The notes under the pieces were generated by a model. The model was not told where the DNA came from, searched no databases, and was given only the letters and a program-made list of their open reading frames with translations. A program made the position numbers and the translations under genes. Positions 1 to 4,906 of a DNA stretch of 16,248 nt are shown piece by piece (positions within the stretch are counted from its first letter, which is position 1; every line of letters starts with the position of its first letter). The stretch is from Mageeibacillus sp. UBA3781 (lineage in GTDB: Bacteria; Bacillota; Clostridia; Saccharofermentanales; Saccharofermentanaceae): positions 588 through 16,835 of the forward strand of contig DFFH01000049.1 in NCBI GenBank assembly GCA_002368805.1, written 5' to 3'.

Positions 1-278
1 CTAAGAAGCCTGCTGCAAAGAAGGCCGCTGCTCCGAAGGCTGCTGCTAAGAAAGCTCCGGCAAAGAAGGCTGCTGCCAAGAAAGCTCCTGCAAAGAAAGC
101 GGCTGCTAAGAAGCCTGCTGCAAAGAAGCTCGGCAAGATCATCATCGAGATCGATGGTCAGCAGATCGACATCAAGGCAATCGAGAAGAAGGCTGCAAAG
201 CTCGGTGGCGACGTTTATGTAGTAACTGCTGAGAAGAAGATCTTCGACACAAACGGAAACGCTGTAGAACTCTTCTGA
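1..278 (+). CDS. Lysine/alanine-rich histone-H1-like protein, C-terminal part (5' end outside window)
   Basis: The reading frame is open from the first base (first whole codon at 3) to TGA at 276-278. The first ~40 visible residues are a low-complexity run of AAKK, APAKK and KKPAAKK units, like the tails of histone H1 and bacterial H1-like proteins. They would be highly positive and could bind DNA or RNA. After it comes a compact ~50-residue domain (KIIIEIDGQQIDIKAIEKKAAK, shown here in two parts: KIIIEIDGQQ and IDIKAIEKKAAK) ending in GGDVYVVTAEKKIF and NGNAVELF. This resembles the small C-terminal domain of Clostridia proteins annotated DUF6465, recalled from memory and not searched. A nucleoid-associated or RNA-binding role is inference. 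A strong terminator follows 30 bp downstream. The N-terminus cannot be judged. Confidence 0.8.
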   Translation, partial: KKPAAKKAAAPKAAAKKAPAKKAAAKKAPAKKAAAKKPAAKKLGKIIIEIDGQQIDIKAIEKKAAKLGGDVYVVTAEKKIFDTNGNAVELF

Positions 279-307
279 TTCTTGTTTGTTATAAAGCTTA
301 TTTTGAG

Positions 308-338
308 ACGGCTGTCAGAAATGGCAGCCGTTTTTTTT
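308..338 (+). terminator. Intrinsic terminator of the H1-like gene
   Basis: Arms 308-317 and 322-331 form a 10-bp stem (one G-U pair) closed by a GAAA tetraloop at 318-321, followed by eight T at 331-338. It lies 30 bp after the stop codon. Confidence 0.92.
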
Positions 339-353
339 GTGTGCGGAAATGAT

Positions 354-380
354 ATGTCATGAAATCAACAATAATGACAT
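354..380. promoter_or_regulatory. Inverted repeat upstream of the ABC exporter operon (possible operator)
   Basis: ATGTCAT at 354-360 and ATGACAT at 374-380 are perfect 7-bp inverted arms, 13 bp apart, in the 146-bp gap before the ABC exporter. Small exporters of this kind are often controlled by a local repressor, but no regulator gene is visible here and I could not assign a convincing -35/-10 pair. Confidence 0.25.
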
Positions 381-484
381 GGGAAAACTTTACCAATTCT
401 TAGTAATATGAGACACTGCATTAGCGATTTCTTAACTCTCGAAAGATAGAATGATAACGTAAGCAAGGAAGTGGGAGGATTATC

Positions 485-1252
485 ATGCATACTATCGAAG
501 CAAAAAATCTGTGCAAGTCTTTCAAGATCAGCGAAGCACAGCGCCGTTCACTGGATCTGAAAGATAGAAAAAAAGTGGCAGTAGATGACATTAGTTTTAC
601 TGCCAATGCCGGAGAGATCTTCGGTCTTCTTGGACCGAACGGCGCCGGTAAAACAACGACCATGCGAATGCTCGCGACACTCATCAAACCGGACAGAGGA
701 GATGTTCTGTATGACGGTGTCAGCATCAAAGAAAAGCCCATCGAGATCAAGAGCAGATTCGCATTTCTGACGACCGATCTTCAGCTGGATAAGAAGTCCA
801 CTGCTAATGACATGTTCGAGTATTTTGCCGGACTTCATCACGTACCGAAGACAGAGATCGCCGAGAGAAAAGACAAACTTTTCGATACATTCAACATCAA
901 GCCTTTTGCCGAGCAGAAGATCAGCAAACTTTCCCAGGGCCAGAGACAGAAAGTTTCACTTGTTATCTCTGTTATTCATGACCCGGATTTCATCATCTTC
1001 GATGAGCCGACAAACGGACTCGACATCATCGCTTCAAGAGAAGTGCGCGAGTTTATCCTGCGCATGAAAGCAGAAGGAAAATGCATCATTCTTTCGACGC
1101 ATCTTTTCGACCTCGTTGAGAAGATCTGTGACCGCGCCGCGATGATCGTGGACGGTAAGATCGTAGTCAACGACACACTGCCGAATCTCATGAACGGCAA
1201 GTCCCTCGAGGATTCGTTCTATGAGATCTACCAGCAGTACAAGGGACAGTAA
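485..1252 (+). CDS. ABC transporter ATP-binding protein, NatA type
   Basis: This 255-residue protein is the cytoplasmic ATPase of an ABC-2 exporter. Visible motifs are Walker A GPNGAGKT (50-57), a probable Q-loop near Q100, signature LSQGQRQKV (149-157), Walker B FIIFDEPTNGLD (169-180) and H-loop H206 in LSTH. The short insert after the first strand (KISEAQRRSLDLKDRKK) and the overall pattern fit the NatA branch, known in Bacillus for Na+ extrusion with NatB. The true substrate cannot be read from sequence. GGGAGG at 473-478 sits 6 bp before ATG 485. The permease begins 20 bp after the stop, so the two are almost certainly co-transcribed. The length is normal and all catalytic motifs are intact. 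Confidence 0.95.
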   Translation: MHTIEAKNLCKSFKISEAQRRSLDLKDRKKVAVDDISFTANAGEIFGLLGPNGAGKTTTMRMLATLIKPDRGDVLYDGVSIKEKPIEIKSRFAFLTTDLQLDKKSTANDMFEYFAGLHHVPKTEIAERKDKLFDTFNIKPFAEQKISKLSQGQRQKVSLVISVIHDPDFIIFDEPTNGLDIIASREVREFILRMKAEGKCIILSTHLFDLVEKICDRAAMIVDGKIVVNDTLPNLMNGKSLEDSFYEIYQQYKGQ

Positions 1253-1272
1253 GGCGAAAGGATGAATGAAAA

Positions 1273-2424
1273 ATGTTTAGAGATACATTGACTGTTTATA
1301 AAAAAGAGATCAAATCGATCCTCAAGGATAAGACTGTGCTGTTCATGTGTGTGCTTCTTCCTTTCATCTTTATGTTTGGTGAAGGCAAGCTCATGACAGC
1401 AATGGGTGACAGCGAAGAAAATGCGAGACAGAAGACATACGACGCGTATTTTATCAATGCGCCGGAAGATATAAAAGACGGTCTTCTGTCGATCGGATTT
1501 AAAGGTGATGCAGCAGATGCTGATAAGTGCATCGAAGATATCAAGAATAAGAATGCGGATATGCTCGTCGTTTTTCCGGAAGACTTTAAGATCGCATCTT
1601 CTGAGACCGGTGCTGTTTCAGACATCGAAGTGTACTACAATTCTTCAAACAATGACTCGCTGAGAATCCGCGAACAGCTGTCCACGTTCCTCGATACACT
1701 CCGGCCCGTCGTTTTCACTATCAATGCAAATGCAGAAAAAACATACGACCTCGGTGATGAAGATTATCAGGCGAAAAATGTCATCGCCAGCATGGTGCCG
1801 GGACTTCTCCTGATCACCATCGTGTATGGCATTATGGCTCTTGCAGGCAACATCATCGCCGGTGATAAGGAAACAGGCTTCCTCAACACCGTGCTCATCA
1901 CTCCGGTATCCCGAACCAGTGTCGCTCTCGGTAAGGCACTTGCCGTAATGACTGCTGCAGGCATTTCTTCCGTCTCTTCTTTTGTCGGACTGTCGTTCCT
2001 GATGAAAGACTTCCAGAAGATGATGGGCGAGTACGCAGTCAGCTATGCAATGAGTGATTACTTCTTCGTATTCCTGGCGATCATCTGTGTAACCTTCGCT
2101 CTCGTAGGACTGATCCTCGTGATCTCCACAGTGGCGAAGACTGCACGTTCCGCTCAGACACTTGCCGTATTTCCTGTCATGGTCCTTTTCTTAGGATCCA
2201 TGCTCACAAGTAACGCAAGTATGGAAAGTGTTCTGGCGAGCTTCGGATTCAAGCATTTCCTGATTCCGATGTGGAATGCGACATATCTAACGAAGAACAT
2301 TCTTCTTTCAGGATTTACTATGACAGAGATGCTTGTCACCTGTGTGATCAACGTCGTATTTGGTGTGCTCTGCCTGATGCTCGTCAGCTATCTCTTCAAT
2401 CAGGAGAAGATCGTTAACGAGTGA
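1273..2424 (+). CDS. ABC-2 type exporter permease, NatB type
   Basis: The 383-residue membrane subunit pairs with the preceding ATPase. A first membrane helix lies near residues 22-36. A large extracytoplasmic region follows (about 40-165, containing DIEVYYNSSNNDSLRIR). About five further helices lie between 170 and 375 (roughly 172-195, 222-244, 262-287, 297-312 and 350-374). The segment GDKETGFLNTVLITPVSR (197-214) is the cytoplasmic signature of ABC2_membrane_3/NatB permeases, which usually read E-x-G-T-x-x-x-L-x-x-P. ATG 1273 is preceded by a GAAAGGA ribosome site at 1256-1262; an upstream ATG at 1262 is out of frame. The substrate may be sodium, an antimicrobial or something else and is unresolved. 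Confidence 0.93.
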   Translation: MFRDTLTVYKKEIKSILKDKTVLFMCVLLPFIFMFGEGKLMTAMGDSEENARQKTYDAYFINAPEDIKDGLLSIGFKGDAADADKCIEDIKNKNADMLVVFPEDFKIASSETGAVSDIEVYYNSSNNDSLRIREQLSTFLDTLRPVVFTINANAEKTYDLGDEDYQAKNVIASMVPGLLLITIVYGIMALAGNIIAGDKETGFLNTVLITPVSRTSVALGKALAVMTAAGISSVSSFVGLSFLMKDFQKMMGEYAVSYAMSDYFFVFLAIICVTFALVGLILVISTVAKTARSAQTLAVFPVMVLFLGSMLTSNASMESVLASFGFKHFLIPMWNATYLTKNILLSGFTMTEMLVTCVINVVFGVLCLMLVSYLFNQEKIVNE

Positions 2425-2433
2425 TCACAGTTT

Positions 2434-2482
2434 AAGTCTGCGTGATTTGCAGATTTCAAGTCCGCGCGATGGATGCGCGGGT
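2434..2482 (+). other. Two tandem hairpins downstream of the exporter operon
   Basis: Arms 2434-2441 and 2449-2456 (AAGTCTGC/GCAGATTT, one wobble) and arms 2460-2467 and 2475-2482 (core CCGCGC/GCGCGG) form consecutive hairpins, each with a 7-nt loop. Neither has a T-run, so they are not simple terminators. They may protect the mRNA 3' end or be part of a longer structured RNA ending at 2622. Confidence 0.4.
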
Positions 2483-2553
2483 GATCGTGAAGAGTCCGCT
2501 TCGTTAGAGGGGGACACTTTGAAAGAAAAGCGCTTCATGGCAGGTGCTTCTCG

Positions 2554-2559
2554 TATAAT
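2554..2559 (+). promoter_or_regulatory. Perfect -10 box just before the 2577-2622 terminator
   Basis: TATAAT lies 17 bp before the terminator stem. No good -35 lies 16-18 bp upstream (the bases there read near CGCTTC), so promoter activity is uncertain. If used, it would start a transcript near 2566. Confidence 0.25.
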
Positions 2560-2565
2560 AGGAAA

Positions 2566-2622
2566 AAGAACTGAAGACTCCCGGGTCTCCGCAGAAACGA
2601 AGCGGACCCCGGGAGTTTTTTT
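2566..2622 (+). ncRNA. Possible very short RNA ending in the terminator
   Basis: A start expected about 7 bp after the TATAAT at 2554-2559 and a stop at the T-run ending 2622 would give an RNA of about 57 nt, most of it the terminator hairpin. The 12 bases 2596-2607 are perfectly complementary to 2494-2505 upstream. This is a suggestion only; the stretch may simply be the terminator of the exporter operon. Confidence 0.15.
2577..2622 (+). terminator. Strong intrinsic terminator of the exporter operon
   Basis: ACTCCCGGG (2577-2585) pairs with CCCGGGAGT (2608-2616), and TCCGC (2588-2592) pairs with GCGGA (2602-2606) above a small internal loop. The apical loop is 2593-2601 and seven T follow at 2616-2622. 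Confidence 0.88.
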
Positions 2623-2702
2623 CTGAAAAGTTTACAAAACTACTCATATAAAATATTGCTTCTCAAAAAAGCTGTGATGTTCAATAGGAACACGAAGCTG
2701 CA

Positions 2703-2718
2703 GGACGAGTGCTTTTCG
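2703..2718 (-). repeat. Dispersed motif copy 1 (CGAAAAGCACT, minus strand)
   Basis: AGTGCTTTTCG at 2708-2718 lies in the leader just upstream of the nuclease-like gene. It belongs to a 16-base sequence (2703-2718) that recurs exactly at 13991-14006. Confidence 0.75.
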
Positions 2719-2750
2719 CGAAGAATAAACAAGAAGAAAGGAGCGATGAG

Positions 2751-3545
2751 ATGGATAGTTTGAAACGGGAACTCCTGGCAAGAAGACAATCTCTGGAAAA
2801 AGCAATTGAGAAGGCAGTCGATGTAATCAGCGCTGCGCCGGAGGGATCGCTTCGCATAGATGCGAGTAAAGGAATAACAAGATTCTTTCATATGCAGGAT
2901 GAGAAAACCAAGAAAGTTTATATTACGAAAGATAATGCAGAAGTTATCACGAAACTGGCTAATAAAGAGTATGCGGAGAAGGTTCTTGAAAAAGCACAGA
3001 AAGAGCTTCGAGAAATTGATAGGTATATGTCTATGATTCAGTGTGGGAATGCAGATATGGAGTACTCAAAACTGAATGATACCAGAAAGAACTTAGTAGC
3101 CCCGATTCTACTTGATAAAGATACATCAATTTCGAAATGGAATTCTCAACCATATGAGCGCTCAACGAATCATCCGGAACACCTTCGGTTTAAAACAAGA
3201 CGTGGCGAAATGGTACGCTCAAAATCTGAAGCTTTCATCGCAAATACATATCTTGATTTGGGGATTCCGTATCGTTATGAATGTGCGCTGACATTAAAGT
3301 CCAATGTATTGATTCACCCGGACTTCACCATTCTGGATATTAATCACCGTAGAATTATGTATCATGAACATCTTGGCAGAATGGACAAGCCTGAATACGT
3401 TGCAGAACAAATGTGGAAACTGCGAGAGTATCAGAAAAATGGAATCTTTATCGGGAAAAATCTTATCGTAACATTTGAAAGCGAGGAGTATCCGTTTGAT
3501 CCTGAAAGATTTCGTAACGAGGCGCGGGAAATCTTCTTGGAATAG
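2751..3545 (+). CDS. Putative PD-(D/E)XK-nuclease-like protein next to a repeat array
   Basis: This 264-residue protein is not assigned to a named family. Residues 1-95 are charged and helical, probably coiled coil (KRELLARRQSLEKAIEKA). The C-terminal half has the look of a restriction-endonuclease-like fold: RSKSE with E160, GIPYRYE (171-177), HPDF with D191, YHEHLG with E206, then K223 and a final strand NLIVTFES (237-244). E160, D191 and E206 fit the acidic set of PD-(D/E)XK enzymes. The usual lysine two residues after the second acid is not there (E-H-L), so K223 may have taken its place, or the enzyme may be atypical. AAAGGAG (2737-2743) stands 7 bp before ATG 2751. An in-frame GTG at 2709 has no ribosome site and is rejected. 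The stop lies 10 bp before the 3556-3901 array. Codon use is more AT-rich than in neighbouring genes, suggesting transfer. Nuclease activity is inference. Confidence 0.75.
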   Translation: MDSLKRELLARRQSLEKAIEKAVDVISAAPEGSLRIDASKGITRFFHMQDEKTKKVYITKDNAEVITKLANKEYAEKVLEKAQKELREIDRYMSMIQCGNADMEYSKLNDTRKNLVAPILLDKDTSISKWNSQPYERSTNHPEHLRFKTRRGEMVRSKSEAFIANTYLDLGIPYRYECALTLKSNVLIHPDFTILDINHRRIMYHEHLGRMDKPEYVAEQMWKLREYQKNGIFIGKNLIVTFESEEYPFDPERFRNEAREIFLE

Positions 3546-3555
3546 AGAAATGATG

Positions 3556-3901
3556 TATGTCTAGAATGGAGTTGTTGCTGTATAGACATATTCTTACGGA
3601 CAATTATATGTCTGAAATGAAGATCTGTGATTATAGACATAACTGGAATTTCGTGTTATATGTCTGAAATCTATTTCTGCAAATCCAGACATATGATTTT
3701 GTCAGTATTCTATGTCTGTATTTCTAATTTGTTGATCCAGACATATCATAAGAAGAGAAATATATGTCTGGATTTCATTTTCTCCCAACCAGACATATTT
3801 TTATTGCTTTTTCATATGTCTGATTTTGAATTCTTCTAATCTAGACATATTTCTTCCTGTTATCCGTATGTCTAAAAAGCTAAAAGTTGAAATTAGACAT
3901 A
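3556..3901. repeat. Regular array of seven inverted 7-bp repeats, 52-bp period
   Basis: TATGTCT starts at 3556, 3607, 3659, 3711, 3763, 3815 and 3867. Its reverse complement AGACATA starts at 3584, 3635, 3687, 3739, 3791, 3843 and 3895. Every TATGTCT-to-AGACATA unit is exactly 35 bp with a 21-bp interior. Units are separated by 17 bp (16 in the first gap), so the period is 51, 52, 52, 52, 52, 52. Interiors and gaps are AT-rich and differ in sequence; only the 7-mers are conserved. The base just inside the arms is A, G, G, G, G, G, A on the left and T, T, C, C, C, T, T on the right, so it can pair in all seven units. No ORF of note spans it. It begins 10 bp after the nuclease-like gene. It is unlike CRISPR, which has long identical repeats. 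Confidence 0.95.
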
Positions 3902-3933
3902 TATTGATGCTATAGCTCGCTTTGGACGAAGAA

Positions 3934-3965
3934 AAAGACGGAACCGCATCTTCGATTCCGTCTTT
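3934..3965. terminator. Bidirectional terminator between the array and thrH
   Basis: AAAGACGGAA (3934-3943) and TTCCGTCTTT (3956-3965) form a perfect 10-bp stem. On the minus strand the stem is followed by a five-T run before a C; on the plus strand by a weaker TTATTAG stretch. It can end both the nuclease/array transcript and the thrH transcript. Confidence 0.8.
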
Positions 3966-3987
3966 ATTAGTTTCATTTATTACTTCT

Positions 3988-3998
3988 CGAAAAGCACT
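3988..3998 (+). repeat. Dispersed motif copy 2 (CGAAAAGCACT)
   Basis: An exact copy lies between the terminator and the 3' end of the thrH-like gene, extended as CGAAAAGCACTTGC. That 14-base form also occurs at 8062-8075. Confidence 0.75.
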
Positions 3999-4071
3999 TG
4001 CACCTGAGGTTTAGCCGGACTTCTCAAGCGCTCAGCCTCGCAGCTTTTCTGACTCTCAACATTTCAGCCTC

Positions 4072-4677
4072 TCAGCTTCTCAGCGCGCCTCTGATCGCTT
4101 CGAGGAACTCATCGAACTCCTCATATGCAGGCAGATCAGGATATGCTTTCTTGATCGCATCCGTCGAGCGGAAGAGGAAGCCTGCGCGGCTCGCCTGGAT
4201 CATCGCCAGATCGTTGAAACTGTCACCCGCCGCGATCGTATCAAAGCCCATCGCCTGCAGATGCTTCACCGTCGTCAGCTTGCTGTTCTCGATACGCATC
4301 TTGAATCCGGTGATCTCGCCGTCCTCAGCGACCTCGAGAGTATTGCAGAAGAGCGTCGGATAACCGAGCTTGGCCATCAGCGGCATAGCGAACTGCGTAA
4401 ATGTATCACTCAGGATGATGACCTGCGCCTCGGCACGGAGCGAGTCGAGAAACTGCTTTGCACCCGGGAGCGGATCGATGGTCGCAATAACCTCCTGGAT
4501 CTCCTTGAGTCCGAGACCGTGCTCCTTGAGGATCTGAAGTCTCCACTTCATGAGCTTATCATAATCGGGCTCATCGCGTGTCGTCCTGCGCAGCTCGGGG
4601 ATACCCGACGCCTCCGCAAACGCGATCCAGATCTCCGGAACCAGCACACCTTCCATGTCCAGGCAAACTACATCCAT
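4072..4677 (-). CDS. thrH: Phosphoserine phosphatase / homoserine phosphotransferase, ThrH type
   Basis: This 201-residue HAD-superfamily enzyme closely matches ThrH as known from Pseudomonas, which dephosphorylates phosphoserine and can pass the phosphate to homoserine. Motif I is CLDMEGVLVPE (nucleophile D7; the second acid is E9, as in ThrH, rather than D), motif II is S90 in ILSDTF, motif III is probably K133, and motif IV is GDSFND (D152, D156). The phrases EIWIAFAE, TTRDEPDYD and EVIAT are strongly ThrH-like. It acts in the cytoplasm in serine or threonine metabolism. AAGGAG lies 7 bases before ATG 4677. The gene stands alone; its 3' flank (about 4023-4085) carries short CTCAGC-like repeats and a terminator at 3934-3965. 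Confidence 0.9.
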   Translation of the reverse strand: MDVVCLDMEGVLVPEIWIAFAEASGIPELRRTTRDEPDYDKLMKWRLQILKEHGLGLKEIQEVIATIDPLPGAKQFLDSLRAEAQVIILSDTFTQFAMPLMAKLGYPTLFCNTLEVAEDGEITGFKMRIENSKLTTVKHLQAMGFDTIAAGDSFNDLAMIQASRAGFLFRSTDAIKKAYPDLPAYEEFDEFLEAIRGALRS

Positions 4678-4726
4678 CTTTTATCTCCTTAATATATCGA
4701 TATCGTCAAGAGAAAGCCTATATGAA

Positions 4727-4755
4727 AATGGGAAGAATTGCAAGTCCTTCCCATT
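4727..4755 (-). terminator. Probable terminator of the lipoprotein transcript
   Basis: AATGGGAAG (4727-4735) and CTTCCCATT (4747-4755) make a perfect 9-bp stem with an 11-nt loop. Read on the minus strand, the stem runs into TTTTC, a short T-tract. It lies 152 bp past the lipoprotein stop and before thrH. Confidence 0.55.
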
Positions 4756-4779
4756 CCCAACAGCTTTATTTCTTATTTT

Positions 4780-4790
4780 CCAAAAGCACT
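4780..4790 (+). repeat. Dispersed motif copy 3 (CCAAAAGCACT variant)
   Basis: This intergenic copy differs from the consensus at its second base (CCAAAAGCACT). The same variant occurs at 11663-11673. Confidence 0.65.
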
Positions 4791-4835
4791 TTCCCGGCGG
4801 CTGCCCGTGCTCATCCGAGCCTCTTTGCTGCCATG

Positions 4836-4880
4836 ATCCGGAGCATCTGAAGCATCCGGAGCATCCGGATCTTCCGGAGC
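4836..4880 (-). repeat. Five tandem 9-bp units downstream of the lipoprotein gene
   Basis: Units of ATCCGGAGC (plus-strand reading; two units carry two or more changes) run from 4836 to 4880. On the minus strand one frame reads through them as PEDPDAPDASDAPD, ending at TAA near 4773. That frame has no standard start after the AAGGAGG at about 4908-4914, so a short peptide cannot be supported. It may be a decayed 3' extension or a small repeat expansion. Confidence 0.5.
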
Positions 4881-4906
4881 GGCCGCCTCAGAATTGAAAT
4901 ACCTCC

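Noticed and set aside
2709..2750. GTG start at 2709 for the nuclease-like protein
   Set aside because: There is no ribosome site, and AAAGGAG is correctly placed for ATG 2751.
2986..2996. Tenth AAAAGCAC copy inside the nuclease-like gene
   Set aside because: The flanks (AAAAAGCACA) lack the CG/CC start and the C/T end of the other nine; it fits plain E-K-A-Q codons.
3556..3901. CRISPR array call
   Set aside because: The conserved part is only 7 bp in alternating orientation, the spacers are 21 and 17 bp, and no cas gene is present. Spacing is CRISPR-like in regularity only.
3556..3901. Integron attC cassette array or plasmid iterons
   Set aside because: There are no cassettes, integrase or replication gene, and units are far shorter than attC. 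Iterons are direct repeats of longer sequence.
4023..4085. CTCAGC-like short repeats after the thrH-like gene
   Set aside because: Copies are irregular in spacing and sequence; no structure or coding meaning could be supported.
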